Positions 19,301 to 27,740 are shown, numbered from the stretch's first letter. The stretch is DNA of 64,000 bases from Burkholderia aenigmatica (GCF_902499175.1 NZ_CABVQC010000005.1:124001-188000); one strand, 5' to 3'. Notes: a model not told the origin generated them from the letters alone. Made by a program: numbers and translations.

Positions 19301-21611
19301 TGTAGGCCGCACCGCCCGCGACCCGGAACAGCGTCGAATCGTCGGTGTCGACGCGGAGGTGCTGCGCGGCGACGTTGATCTGCGAGCCCGCGCCATAGGC
19401 GTAGAAGCCGATCTGGTTCGTGCCCGACATGAAGGCGGGCACCGCATTGGCGCCGACGTCGATCGTCGCGCCCGAACGCGCATGCACGCCGATCGCGCCG
19501 GTGCCCGTCAGGTTGAGCGCGCCGTCGAGCGTGGCCTTCGCGCGCGGCCCTTCGGCCCACACGCCGTAGTTGCGTGTGCCCGAGGCAGGATCGAGGCCGC
19601 CGGCCACGTTGATCGTGCCGGTCGAGGTTGCAGCCGTCGCGGTCGTGCCGGTCCCGACGACCATGATGCCGATGCCGTTGACGCCATTCAGCGTGATGGT
19701 GCCGGTATTGGTCACGGTCGCGGCCGTGTTGGCCGCGAGCATGCCGACGTTGGCGAGCGGCGTGCCGGACGCCGCGCCGTTGACGACGATCGCGCCCGCG
19801 TTGTTCAGCGTGCCGGACGACGAGCCGATGCTCGCCAGTGCGGCGCCGTTCTGTGTCTGCGAGCCGATCACGATCGTGCCGAGGTTGCTCGCGGTACCCG
19901 ATGCGCCGAGCAGGATGCCGTACGCGTGCGCGGACAGCGCGACGTCGTTCGCGGCTTCCGGCGCGCCGGCATCGTACTGGGCCGCCCGGCCGAGGTAGAT
20001 CGTGCCGCCGGCTTCGTTCGTGAAGCTGCCGCCGGCAACGAGGCCGCCGATCACCTGGCTGTCGAGCGTCGTCGCGTTGACGCCGACGTTGATCGTGCCC
20101 GCGTTCGATGCGGTCGCACCGTCGGTCGCGGCCACCGCATAGTTCTGCAGGTTCGGTCGCGTGGTGTTGTAGGTCCACGCGCCGACGTTCATCACGCCGT
20201 GGTTGACGAAGGTCGTGCCGGCGCCGTTCGCGTAGACGCCGTTGCCCTCGGTGTACGCATTGAAGCCGAAGTTGGCGGGCGGTGCGGCGCTGCCTGTGTT
20301 GAAGTTGTCGCCGGCGGCGTAGCCGGACGAGATCACGCCGTTGTTGACGCCGCTCGCACCGGTCAGCAGGCGCACGAGCGTGAAGTCGCCGGACAGGCCG
20401 CCGTCGTTGACGAAGTGCGCGCCATTTTCCGCGAGGACCGCCGAGCTCGAGTCGATCGTGTTGGTGCCGCGGAAGTCGATCTGCCCATCCTTGCCGATAT
20501 GCAGCGTCGCGTTCGCGCCGGTGCCGTGCAGCGCCGTCAGGTAGTTCATCGGCAGCGCATTCTCGTCGCCCGGCGACACGTTGTTCGCGTACCCGAACGA
20601 TTGCGTGGTGAACGTGACGGCCTGGTTGAACGCGCTGTCGTAGGCGGCCTGCGAGCCGAGCGCGCCGCTACTCACCGAGTGCACGAGGAAGTTGTTGTAC
20701 GCGGCGAGCGACGCCGCGTCGGTGACGGTCCATGCGCTGCCGTCGAACGCGGTGAAGCTGCCCGCATACGTCGGCACCTCGAGCAGGACATGACCGACGG
20801 GGCCGCCGTTCGCGAGATAGTCGCCGGTACCCAGCCAGATCTGGTTGCGCGAATTCCAGTTGATGACGCTTTGCGCCGAGCCGGTGCCGTCCGCGACGAA
20901 CAGGTCCGTCTGCTTCGGCGCCATCGTGATCGCGTTACCGGCTGCCGTGGGCGAGCCTGCCGGATTGCCGATCGACACGTCGAGCGTTCCGCCGGAGCGT
21001 TCGACGGTGCCGATTCGCGTGTTCACGTACTGGTTGCCGTTCACGTCGTGATAGACCGACACGTCGGTCGAGCCCGCACTCGATGCGGAAAACGTGCCCG
21101 AATCGTAGGTCGCGATCGAGGTCTGGCCACCGGTGATCGAGTCGGGCGTGCTGACGCTTTGTGTCTTGCCGCCGATCGACAGCAGCGCTTGATTCGGGTT
21201 GCCCGACACGACGGACGTGCTGCCGAGCGGCATCTGCGTGTAGCCCATGTCGCCGGTTGCACCGGTCCACGCGCCCGTCAGGCTGACCCGGTCGCCGCCC
21301 GACACGGTCGTGGCGCCGACGAGGTTGTCGTTGACGGTCGGGCTGAAGCTGTCGAGCGCGCAGGTGCCGTTGCTCGCGACGGCCGCGCCGCTGCCGCACG
21401 TCGACGCGTACGCGGAGCCGGCCGATAGCGCGGCCAGCGCGGCGCCGACTGCCGCGACGCGAAGCGATGTCCGGTGCGGTGCCGCGTGCGCGGCGCGGCG
21501 GCTCGTGCCCGACGGGCGGCCCGAACGCTTGCCGCGCGCCCGTGCCGTTTCCGCAGCCGCGACCCAGCAGCCGGTGGTCTCGCTCCATATCGATCGAAAT
21601 GAATGATTCAC
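16344..21611 (-). CDS. Large classical autotransporter (type Va) with ESPR signal
   Basis: A 1755-residue outer-membrane autotransporter. The N-terminus (NHSFRSIWSETTGCWVAAAE) is an extended signal peptide region, followed by an Ala-rich Sec core ending near residue 70 (GSAYAS). The mature protein begins with two nearby cysteines (STCGS...GTCALD), a possible disulfide. Residues about 75-1450 are a repetitive Gly/Ala/Thr/Asn-rich passenger with many short N-A-G-T-I and G-A-D-G type rungs, as in beta-helical adhesins. A Gly/Asn linker (GGGDGNSNGNGNGG) precedes the autotransporter barrel, about 1480-1755, ending in GYRYSW with a terminal aromatic. The start is GTG at 21611 after a purine-rich GAGAGGGGC. 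No catalytic serine-protease motif was noticed. A role in adhesion, aggregation or biofilm is inferred. The upstream gap is strikingly AT-rich. Confidence 0.92.
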   Translation of the reverse strand: MNHSFRSIWSETTGCWVAAAETARARGKRSGRPSGTSRRAAHAAPHRTSLRVAAVGAALAALSAGSAYASTCGSGAAVASNGTCALDSFSPTVNDNLVGATTVSGGDRVSLTGAWTGATGDMGYTQMPLGSTSVVSGNPNQALLSIGGKTQSVSTPDSITGGQTSIATYDSGTFSASSAGSTDVSVYHDVNGNQYVNTRIGTVERSGGTLDVSIGNPAGSPTAAGNAITMAPKQTDLFVADGTGSAQSVINWNSRNQIWLGTGDYLANGGPVGHVLLEVPTYAGSFTAFDGSAWTVTDAASLAAYNNFLVHSVSSGALGSQAAYDSAFNQAVTFTTQSFGYANNVSPGDENALPMNYLTALHGTGANATLHIGKDGQIDFRGTNTIDSSSAVLAENGAHFVNDGGLSGDFTLVRLLTGASGVNNGVISSGYAAGDNFNTGSAAPPANFGFNAYTEGNGVYANGAGTTFVNHGVMNVGAWTYNTTRPNLQNYAVAATDGATASNAGTINVGVNATTLDSQVIGGLVAGGSFTNEAGGTIYLGRAAQYDAGAPEAANDVALSAHAYGILLGASGTASNLGTIVIGSQTQNGAALASIGSSSGTLNNAGAIVVNGAASGTPLANVGMLAANTAATVTNTGTITLNGVNGIGIMVVGTGTTATAATSTGTINVAGGLDPASGTRNYGVWAEGPRAKATLDGALNLTGTGAIGVHARSGATIDVGANAVPAFMSGTNQIGFYAYGAGSQINVAAQHLRVDTDDSTLFRVAGGAAYTGASTAGALTTDVNGQRARGVLATDAGTVLSTGNAIYNVNGANGIAIAVEGGAQGTIDAGATINLNAAGAIAGVVDGQAHDLTGANAGAPVATTLTNSAAVTSSTAGVTGFVAQRLGTLENRNTVLLTGAGSTGVVIGTLGTVNNASTIRVSDGTGALVQGASATLANAGSIEADDGIAGVHLTGAGASVALSGAGTVIANGSADGVLIDSSVTGGGLAAGATSIAVGGSGKGIDNQGTNATVALSGTQIGTTGGGADGLSSTGAGARIATDAATVVRTTGDNARGFFVSGADSTLTANGTTVATTGAGSAAIVTSDGATALLSGAKITAAGTAADGLVAQNGGRIGDTGSSIASAAGNGATADSGGVLALTGTTLKGATAGVLASDTLANGATSSVLVDGGSVTSATGPAFAVRGGTADIAVRNGTVVTAGNGTLLDLSNGSHASFTASAVNLTGNVVSDASSIGNVFLANGTTLTGTIDPVALTVDSSSTWRMTGSSVLSSLNNAGLVAFAAPTGSPTLAGSYKTLTTGSYVGNGGTIALNTFLGADASPTDRVIVNGGAASGTTGLKIANTAGTGAQTMGDGIPVVVTANGGTTTASAFQLAGPVQAGAYEYRLYRGGQGDANGWYLRSQLDPSDPGDPIHPSGGGDGNSNGNGNGGTLAYRPGVAGYALTPLLNADYGFSTLGKLHERVGDIYNLGKQQPGNRDGVWGRIGGQSLDANAGRFAADARTFFAQFGKDWTLDQAPNGGGSTHAGVTASIGVSNASFSDMARADTANLSTSTGSVEMHAQSVGGYWTKYLSDGTYFDSVGQVTHYGNRYRDSYGNEASQNGFGVALSQEVGKPFAIGALPVAVEPQAQLMVQYLKLNGFNDNVSAVSGTTTNALRGRVGVRIFRPNLQSDSGGGAATPYFTADVLHDFLSPGQTVVGGTPFATHLGRTWYELGVGVTAGFGKSGELYANAKIARNIGGDYRRGIVGQVGYRYSW

Positions 21612-22242
21612 GACAAGCCCCTCTCTCTTGTTTTGATGTGGTTTTCACCGCGGTGCAGTGAAATCGCAATCCGCGGTGGGGAATGGCGTGAATGGGTGTG
21701 CGGCGGCTGTGGCCGTGTCCGTGCCAATCGCGATTCGTTACACCGAGGATGAGCGGAGTCTATTGACCGGGAGGAGGGTCGATTGTCGGGAAGCTTACAA
21801 ATGCGGCATTAATGCGGTTTTTGCTGGGTATTTTTTGTTTGTGTGATGAATCGAACTGAGGGCCCTTGTGGATAAGGATTTGGTCGATTTTTAGTGTGTG
21901 ACGTCGCGATCGCCGTGTCGGTGGGGCGGCGCACGGTTTGCATCAGGTTAGTCCGTTAAAATGCGGTTTGCAGATTATGTGCTCTCTGGTGAGGTGATTT
22001 ATTCTTTTCTCTTGTTGATGATTTTTTATTGGAGATGAATTAAATCAAGAGAATATTGCGTGACGTTGCTTCGATATACCGGAATGTGGGCCGGATGAAC
22101 GGAGTTGGCACGGGCGAGCGATGGGGCCCGAAGCGTCACGGACCGTGTGTGCAAAACAGCCCGCCGCAATCGCGCATGGCGGGCGACCGTCTTGCGGAGC
22201 GGCGGCTGGCAGGGGAGAGGAGCGGGCGCGGGTGCGCCGGGC
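21612..22242. other. AT-rich 0.6-kb gap between two minus-strand genes
   Basis: No convincing gene is visible. Composition falls well below the surrounding GC level, especially 21780-21860 and 21960-22065. Three copies of AATGCGG occur at 21800-21806, 21811-21817 and 21960-21966, the last two followed by TTT. The autotransporter promoter should lie here; I cannot pick a clear -35/-10 pair. The downstream end (22105-22242) is again GC-rich and belongs to the 3' side of the amidotransferase gene. Confidence 0.6.
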
Positions 22243-23154
22243 TCAGAAGTCGATTGCGTCGTCGGAATCGACGTCCGCGGCGGTGGCGAGCGCCTCGCGT
22301 GTGTCGCGCGGCGCCGACGCCGATGCGTCGAGCGCCGGATTGCGCAGCTTCTCGAGCACGCGCTCGGGCACCGGGATCCGCATCCGCGCGGCGACGTCGC
22401 CGCACTGGAACATGATCAGCTCGCCCGGCTCGAACGCGGTCCAGACTTCGTTGTCGGTGAGCGGCTGCGTCGCGATCACGGCGACGCGATCCTCGGGCGT
22501 CGTGTATTTCGCGAAGTCGATCGACAGGTCTTCGTCGACGAGGTGCGCGGTCGAGAACGGCCAGCGCCGCACGAGGTAATGCAGCCGCGTCGAGCAGTGT
22601 GCGAACAACGCCTGGCCGTTCGACATCAGGAAGTTGAACACGCCGTGATCGGTGATGCCGCGCGTCAGCTCGCCGACGCGCTCGAACAGCTCGGGCAACG
22701 GCGGCTGCGCACCGGGGAACGCTTCGCGCAGCCCCTGCATCAGCACGCAGAACGCCTGCTCGCTGTCGGTCGTGCCGACCGGGTGGTAGACGCTGCCTTC
22801 CATGTCCGGTGCGTAGTCCTGCAGGTCGCCGTTATGCGCGAAGATCCAGTGCCGGCCCCACAGCTCGCGCATGAACGGATGGCTGTTCTCGAGCAGGATG
22901 TGGCCTTGCGTAGCCTTGCGGATGTGCGCGATCGTGTTCTTGGACTTGATCGGGTAGCGCTTCACCATTTCGGCGATCGGCGACGTGGCCGATGCCTGGT
23001 GATCGATGAACAGGCGGCAGGCTTTATCTTCGAAGAACGCGATGCCCCAACCGTCGGCATGGTGATCGGTGAGCCCGCCCCGGGCCGCGAAACCTGTGAA
23101 GGAGAATGTGACGTCCGTCGGCGCGGCGCAGTTCATTCCTAAGAGTTGGCACAT
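22243..23154 (-). CDS. Class II glutamine amidotransferase (YafJ-like)
   Basis: A 303-residue Ntn-hydrolase with the N-terminal nucleophile Cys2 (MCQLLGMN) and conserved HADGWGIAFF, HIRKATQG and FAHNGDL blocks of the class II glutaminase fold. It lacks a synthetase domain, like E. coli YafJ and related EgtC-type hydrolases, so the amide acceptor is unknown. The C-terminal about 40 residues (after RNPALDASAS) are polar and probably disordered. It is divergent from pyrC across a 206-bp gap that carries a TACAAT -10 candidate at 23208-23213 for pyrC. Confidence 0.92.
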   Translation of the reverse strand: MCQLLGMNCAAPTDVTFSFTGFAARGGLTDHHADGWGIAFFEDKACRLFIDHQASATSPIAEMVKRYPIKSKNTIAHIRKATQGHILLENSHPFMRELWGRHWIFAHNGDLQDYAPDMEGSVYHPVGTTDSEQAFCVLMQGLREAFPGAQPPLPELFERVGELTRGITDHGVFNFLMSNGQALFAHCSTRLHYLVRRWPFSTAHLVDEDLSIDFAKYTTPEDRVAVIATQPLTDNEVWTAFEPGELIMFQCGDVAARMRIPVPERVLEKLRNPALDASASAPRDTREALATAADVDSDDAIDF

Positions 23155-23360
23155 TTTACTTGGGGCAGCAGGCTGAGGCGGGGGGTAACGAACCGGGCGA
23201 ACCCCGGTACAATGCGGCTTCTAGCATATCACCGAGCCCTGAGCGGTAAAAAGCGGATTCCGCTGGCCAAAGGTCCCGTGTTGCGGTTTGCCGTCAGTCG
23301 GCCCGCGGCATGCGTGTTCCGGCCCCGCCGACGGCAAGCACGTTCCTCACGACGCCTCCT

Positions 23361-24425
23361 ATGACTGCCTCGAACGCTTCCTCCCCGGCGACGCTCTCGC
23401 TCGCCCGTCCCGACGACTGGCACCTGCACCTGCGAGACGGCGACATGCTGGCCGCCGTGCTGCCGCACACCGCGCGCCAGTTCGGCCGCGCAATCGTCAT
23501 GCCGAACCTGAAGCCGCCGGTGACGACCACCGCGCAGGCGCAGGCGTATCGCGAGCGCATTCTCGCCGCGCTGCCGGCCGGGATGACGTTCGAACCGCTG
23601 ATGACGCTGTACCTGACCGACAACACGCCGCCTGACGAGATCCGTCGCGCGCGCGAAAGCGGCTTCGTGCACGGCGTGAAGCTGTATCCGGCCGGCGCGA
23701 CGACGAATTCCGACCACGGCGTCACCGATCTCGCGAAGTGCGCGAAGACGCTCGAGGCGATGCAGGAAACTGGCATGCCGCTGCTCGTGCACGGCGAGGT
23801 GACCGATGCGTCGATCGACCTGTTCGATCGTGAGAAGGTCTTCATCGACCGCGTGATGACGCCGCTGCGCCGCGATTTCCCGGGCCTGAAGGTCGTGTTC
23901 GAACACATCACGACCAAGGACGCAGCCGACTACGTGCGCGACGCCGACGCGGCGCCCGGCCTGCTCGGCGCGACGATCACCGCGCATCACCTGCTGTACA
24001 ACCGCAACGCGCTGTTCGTCGGCGGGATTCGCCCGCATTACTACTGCCTGCCGGTGCTGAAGCGCGAGACGCATCGCGTCGCGCTGGTCGAGGCCGCGAC
24101 GTCGGGCAACCCGCGCTTCTTCCTCGGTACCGACAGCGCGCCGCATGCGCGCGACGCGAAGGAAACCGCGTGCGGCTGCGCGGGCTGCTACACGGCGCTG
24201 CACGCGCTCGAACTGTATGCGGAAGCGTTCGACCACGCTGGCGCGCTCGACAAGCTGGAAGGCTTCGCGAGCTTCTTCGGCGCCGATTTCTACGGGCTGC
24301 CGCGCAGCGCCGAGACGGTCACGCTGCGTCGCGAGGCGTGGGAGCTGCCGCGCGAGATCTTCGCGGGCGATACGCCCGTCGTGCCGCTGCGCGGCGGCGA
24401 GACGATCGGCTGGAAACTGGCGTGA
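23361..24425 (+). CDS. pyrC: Dihydroorotase
   Basis: A 354-residue E. coli-type (class II) dihydroorotase, the third step of pyrimidine synthesis. The metal-binding HxH motif is in [12 protein letters not shown]; the carboxylated lysine region is [15 protein letters not shown]; later metal histidines are in LLVHGE and VFEHITT, and the catalytic aspartate is in LGTDSAPH. The frame opens upstream at 23310, but the ATG at 23361 fits the family start. Its stop overlaps the GTG start of the next gene by 4 bp, so they are coupled. Confidence 0.97.
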   Translation: MTASNASSPATLSLARPDDWHLHLRDGDMLAAVLPHTARQFGRAIVMPNLKPPVTTTAQAQAYRERILAALPAGMTFEPLMTLYLTDNTPPDEIRRARESGFVHGVKLYPAGATTNSDHGVTDLAKCAKTLEAMQETGMPLLVHGEVTDASIDLFDREKVFIDRVMTPLRRDFPGLKVVFEHITTKDAADYVRDADAAPGLLGATITAHHLLYNRNALFVGGIRPHYYCLPVLKRETHRVALVEAATSGNPRFFLGTDSAPHARDAKETACGCAGCYTALHALELYAEAFDHAGALDKLEGFASFFGADFYGLPRSAETVTLRREAWELPREIFAGDTPVVPLRGGETIGWKLA

Positions 24426-25312
24426 CGGTCGCGCTGCCGCGCGAACCCGGCCACACGGCCGGCAGCGGGGCGGCGGATTTTGCGCGGATCGACTGGTCCG
24501 TGCCATGGCTCGCGCCCTATGCCGGGCGCGGCCGGGTTGCACAGGCAGCTGTACGGGCGGGCGAGGCCGCGCTGCTCGACGCGCTGAACGGCGCGTTGCG
24601 CGACACCGGGCCCGATGGCCCGCGCGTCACCGGCCGCGGCCGGCTGCTGCGGTTCGTGCCGCAGGCCGCGTTGCCGCCCGGCGTGGCGTACGAGACCCAT
24701 ATCGCGGAGACGGGCGGCGTCCCGACTCGCCTCAATCTGCACGACTTCTTCAACGCGCTCGTCTGGTTCGCGTATCCGCGCATCAAGGCCGCGCTGAATG
24801 CACGCCAGGCCGCGGCGATCGACGCCGCGGGCGGTGTCGGCCCCGTGCGCGGCACGCTGCGCGATGCGCTCACGTTGTTCGACGAGAATGCCGCGCTGTT
24901 CGTGACGGCCGACCGCGCGCTCGCCGACGCGTTGCGCGGGTTCGACTGGCCGCGGCTGCTGGTCGCCTCGCGCGATGCGTGGGGCACGCGCTGCGAGGCG
25001 CGGCTCGTCGGCCATGCGCTGCTCGAGCAGCTCGTCGCGCCGTACAAGTCCTGCACCGCGCACACGTGGATCGTCGAAGTGAGCGCCGACTATTTCTCTT
25101 GGCCCGACGCGCAACGCATCGCGCATGTCGATGCGCGTGTCGCCGCCGAACTCGCGGCGCGCGCGCTGACGAGCCGCGATTTCGCGCCGTTCCCGGTGCT
25201 CGGTGTGCCGGACTGGTGCGATGCGAATGCCGAGGCCGCGTTCTACGACGATCCGGCCGTGTTTCGCAGCGGTCGCCGTTCGCGCAATGCCGAAGGCGGC
25301 GCGCAGTGCTAG
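24422..25312 (+). CDS. DUF3025 domain protein
   Basis: A 296-residue protein of the DUF3025 family, recognised from blocks such as [23 protein letters not shown] (quoted in part: [18 protein letters not shown]) and [12 protein letters not shown]. No catalytic motif or signal peptide is evident; function is unknown. Translation starts at a GTG inside the pyrC stop (GTGA overlap), which argues that it is co-translated with pyrC. Its last codons overlap the TAGAAT -10 element used by rnpB. Confidence 0.85.
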   Translation: MTVALPREPGHTAGSGAADFARIDWSVPWLAPYAGRGRVAQAAVRAGEAALLDALNGALRDTGPDGPRVTGRGRLLRFVPQAALPPGVAYETHIAETGGVPTRLNLHDFFNALVWFAYPRIKAALNARQAAAIDAAGGVGPVRGTLRDALTLFDENAALFVTADRALADALRGFDWPRLLVASRDAWGTRCEARLVGHALLEQLVAPYKSCTAHTWIVEVSADYFSWPDAQRIAHVDARVAAELAARALTSRDFAPFPVLGVPDWCDANAEAAFYDDPAVFRSGRRSRNAEGGAQC

Positions 25313-25315
25313 AAT
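25310..25315 (+). promoter_or_regulatory. rnpB -10 element overlapping the DUF3025 stop codon
   Basis: TAGAAT lies about 10 bp before the predicted 5' end of RNase P RNA, and its TAG is the stop codon of the upstream gene. No good -35 hexamer is visible 17 bp upstream. Confidence 0.6.
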
Positions 25316-25324
25316 GCGCGTCGC

Positions 25325-25732
<408 letters not shown>

Positions 25733-25746
25733 GCCGTTCGAATGCG

Positions 25747-25785
25747 AAAGGGCCGGTGCTCCCCACGGAGCGCCGGCCCTTTTTT
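25747..25785. terminator. Terminator after rnpB
   Basis: AAAGGGCCGG (25747-25756) pairs with CCGGCCCTTT (25773-25782), loop about 16 nt with internal pairing, followed by a T run. Also suits the convergent OsmC gene. Confidence 0.9.
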
Positions 25786-25805
25786 CATGCGCGCTCGCCG
25801 TGCGT

Positions 25806-26228
25806 TCAGGCGGCGACGATGTCGAACGAGTGCGTGAGTTCGGCCGTCTTCGCGATCATGATCGACGCGGAGCAATACTTGTCGTGCGACAGGTTGATCG
25901 CGCGTTCGACCGTGGCCGGGTTCAGGTTGCGGCCGGTGACGGTGAAGTGGAAGTGCACCTTCGTGAACACTTTCGGGTCTTCGCTCGCACGCTCGGCCTT
26001 CAGCGTGACCGAGCAGCCGCTGACCTCCTGGCGGCTCTTCTTCAGGATCAGCACGACGTCATAGGCCGTGCAGCCGCCGGTGCCGAGCAGCACCATTTCC
26101 ATCGGGCGCGGGGCGAGATTGTGGCCGCCGCCTTCGGGCGCGCCATCCATCGCGACGAGATGGCCGCTGCCGGTCTCGGCGGAGAACGCCATGCCGTCCT
26201 GACCCATCCAGCTTACTTTGCATTCCAT
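25806..26228 (-). CDS. OsmC family protein
   Basis: A 140-residue OsmC/Ohr-superfamily protein with the two characteristic cysteines, in GTGGCTAYDV and DKYCSAS, that form the redox centre of peroxide reductases. It resembles the short YhfA-like branch more than Ohr, so organic peroxide reductase activity is only inferred. The ATG at 26228 is chosen because CTGGAG lies 8 bp upstream and the extra upstream frame has no conserved sequence. Converges on rnpB. Confidence 0.92.
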   Translation of the reverse strand: MECKVSWMGQDGMAFSAETGSGHLVAMDGAPEGGGHNLAPRPMEMVLLGTGGCTAYDVVLILKKSRQEVSGCSVTLKAERASEDPKVFTKVHFHFTVTGRNLNPATVERAINLSHDKYCSASIMIAKTAELTHSFDIVAA

Positions 26229-26531
26229 GCTTGCACTCCAGCGTTGCCTGATTCGGATTCGATCCGGCATTGTAGCCCGCTGCGCAACGGTCGGCTGATG
26301 CGCTGCACGACGCGCAACGCCGGCGCCGTGCGCGCGGCGCGCCAGGCGGCCAACGCCCCTCCGTTTTTAGGGGTTTTGCTCTAGATGAGGGGAGATCCTG
26401 ATCCTGCCGGCCAGGATCAGGTGATTGATTTCAAAGAGAAAACCAATTTTTCAAACACGCCGCCTTAAATTTCACATTATGGTGTTTGATTTCGTAATGC
26501 AAATTTTCTTGTGAAGTCGGCAACGCGTTCG
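26229..26531. promoter_or_regulatory. Structured gap upstream of the small-RNA candidate
   Basis: No gene is visible. Contents: a terminator-like CCCCT/AGGGG hairpin with TTTT (26356-26377); a perfect 10-bp hairpin CCTGATCCTG/CAGGATCAGG with loop CCGGC (26397-26421); a TCAAACAC (26451-26458) and GTGTTTGA (26482-26489) inverted repeat; then the promoter at 26509. The stretch 26420-26520 is much more AT-rich than its surroundings. Confidence 0.55.
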
Positions 26532-26537
26532 TATAAT
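26509..26537 (+). promoter_or_regulatory. Sigma-70 promoter of the small-RNA candidate
   Basis: TTGTGA (26509-26514), a 17-bp spacer and a consensus TATAAT (26532-26537). This is one of the best promoter matches in the window and predicts a start near 26544. Confidence 0.8.
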
Positions 26538-26543
26538 GAGCCT

Positions 26544-26635
26544 CATTGGTTGTCGCGCTGCGGCAACCTCCGAATGTCTCCTCCACCCTCCTCCTATGGT
26601 GGATTAAGCCCGAACCAGCCGTTCGGGCTTTTTTT
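26544..26635 (+). ncRNA. Small RNA candidate with CU-rich anti-Shine-Dalgarno loop
   Basis: An about 92-nt orphan transcript bounded by a strong promoter and a perfect terminator. Three hairpins are visible: stem 1 GGTTGTCGC/GCGGCAACC (26548-26556 with 26560-26568, one G-U); stem 2 CCACC/GGTGG (26583-26587 with 26598-26602) with the loop CTCCTCCTAT, complementary to GGAGG ribosome-binding sites; and the terminator stem (26606-26630). The single-stranded stretch between stems 1 and 2 is also CU-rich (TGTCTCCT). No open reading frame with a plausible ribosome-binding site fits. The layout is that of a trans-acting, probably Hfq-dependent, riboregulator. It may coincide with an sRNA already mapped in Burkholderia transcriptomes; I cannot check. 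Confidence 0.75.
26606..26635 (+). terminator. Terminator of the small-RNA candidate
   Basis: AAGCCCGAAC and GTTCGGGCTT form a perfect 10-bp stem with loop CAGCC, followed by a T run to 26635. Confidence 0.93.
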
Positions 26636-26680
26636 CGTCCCATGCAAACATCGGCGCGCGGCTTGCGCGCGCTGGCATCG

Positions 26681-26989
26681 TCACACCGGCTGCTTTGCGG
26701 CCGACTGCGACGTCGCGCCGCCGGACGGCACGCCGCGCGAGCGTGCGTCAGGGGCAGGCGCGTGGACGGCCGACGCATGGCCGTGGCCGCGTGCGCAGAA
26801 GTGGCGGACGCGTTCGCGCACCGCGCGCAGGCGGACGACGCGATCCTCGGCATGGGCCGCGCGGGCTTCGGTAATGCGCGTATCGAGCGCGTCGAGCTTG
26901 GCTTCGCAGTCGGCGCGGGCGGCGACGGCAGGCGCCGAGGCGGCCAGCAGCGCGGCCGCAAGGAATGGCGTAAGTCGTTGATTCATCAT
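26681..26989 (-). CDS. Small secreted DUF1090-like protein
   Basis: A 102-residue protein with a Sec signal peptide (MMNQRLTPFLAAALLAASAP, cleavage probably after VAA or ARA near residue 24). The mature part has the DUF1090 pattern of a leading cysteine (CEAKLDALDTRI), a helical charged segment and a second cysteine (RHFCARGHGH), so a periplasmic disulfide is likely. The His- and Ala-rich tail appears disordered. Either of two adjacent ATGs can start it; the Shine-Dalgarno is weak. Function unknown. It lies antisense to nothing else real, which supports it being a gene, but it is short. Confidence 0.62.
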   Translation of the reverse strand: MMNQRLTPFLAAALLAASAPAVAARADCEAKLDALDTRITEARAAHAEDRVVRLRAVRERVRHFCARGHGHASAVHAPAPDARSRGVPSGGATSQSAAKQPV

Positions 26990-27149
26990 GCTTGTTTGTT
27001 GTTTTCCAGATTCGGCCGGTCTGGCGCGGCAAGGTCATGTGCCGCGCGTCGATGGGTGCCTCCCCGGGCGCTCGGTTCGCCTGGCGTGTCGGGGCACGAC
27101 CGGATTTTGGCCCATTTCGGCCGCCGTGGACACGGGACGTGGATTCCCT

Positions 27150-27179
27150 TTGACCGCGTTGCCGTATTTCCTTTATAAT
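27150..27179 (+). promoter_or_regulatory. rplM-rpsI promoter
   Basis: TTGACC (27150-27155), an 18-bp spacer and TATAAT (27174-27179) make a strong sigma-70 promoter about 120 bp upstream of rplM. Confidence 0.85.
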
Positions 27180-27186
27180 TCAGGGC

Positions 27187-27212
27187 TTTTCCGCATTCAT
27201 GCCCACGGAAAA
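27187..27212 (+). promoter_or_regulatory. Leader hairpin of the rplM-rpsI mRNA
   Basis: TTTTCCG (27187-27193) and CGGAAAA (27206-27212) form a stem at the predicted 5' end of the transcript, and GGGC/GCCC can also pair here. It could be a ribosomal-protein autoregulatory leader. Confidence 0.4.
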
Positions 27213-27300
27213 AGAACAGGGAGAGCCTGCACCGCGCCTTGAAGCGCACACAGACAAGCAGGAAGAACACATCGGGCAAAGCATTTTTTTTGGATCGATC

Positions 27301-27729
27301 ATGAAGACGTTTTCCGCAAAAGCCCATGAGGTGACGCGCGAATGGTACGTGATTGACGCGACGGATAAGGTTCTCGGCCGTGTTGCCAGCGAAGTGGCAC
27401 GCCGTCTGCGCGGCAAGCACAAGCCTGAGTTCACCCCGCACGTCGACACTGGTGATTTCATCATCATCATCAACGCAAGCAAGTTGAAAGTCACGGGCAA
27501 CAAGACTCTGGACAAGAAGTACTACCGTCACTCGGGTTACCCGGGCGGCATCTATGAAACGACGTTCGGCAAGATGCAAGAACGCTTCCCGGGCCGCGCG
27601 CTCGAGAAGGCGGTCAAGGGCATGCTGCCGAAGGGCCCGCTCGGCTACGCGATGATCAAGAAGCTGAAGGTCTACGCTGAAGCTACGCATCCGCATTCGG
27701 CTCAACAGCCGAAGGCGCTCGAGATCTAA
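27301..27729 (+). CDS. rplM: 50S ribosomal protein L13
   Basis: A 142-residue bacterial L13, an early 50S assembly protein. The family blocks [29 protein letters not shown] and MLPKGPLG are intact. The frame opens at 27199, but the ATG at 27301 gives the canonical start ([11 protein letters not shown]). It has only a weak GGAT ribosome-binding site after an eight-T run, which would make translation sensitive to leader structure. rpsI follows after 11 bp. Confidence 0.99.
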
Positions 27730-27740
27730 GGGGAGCCCAC

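Noticed and set aside
17347..20178. 943-codon second frame within the autotransporter gene
   Set aside because: An out-of-frame reading of the repetitive passenger that gives Arg/Asp/His repeats; a product of the repeat composition.
16344..21611. Autotransporter as a serine protease (SPATE-like)
   Set aside because: No GDSGS motif or protease domain was noticed in the N-terminal passenger; repeats look structural.
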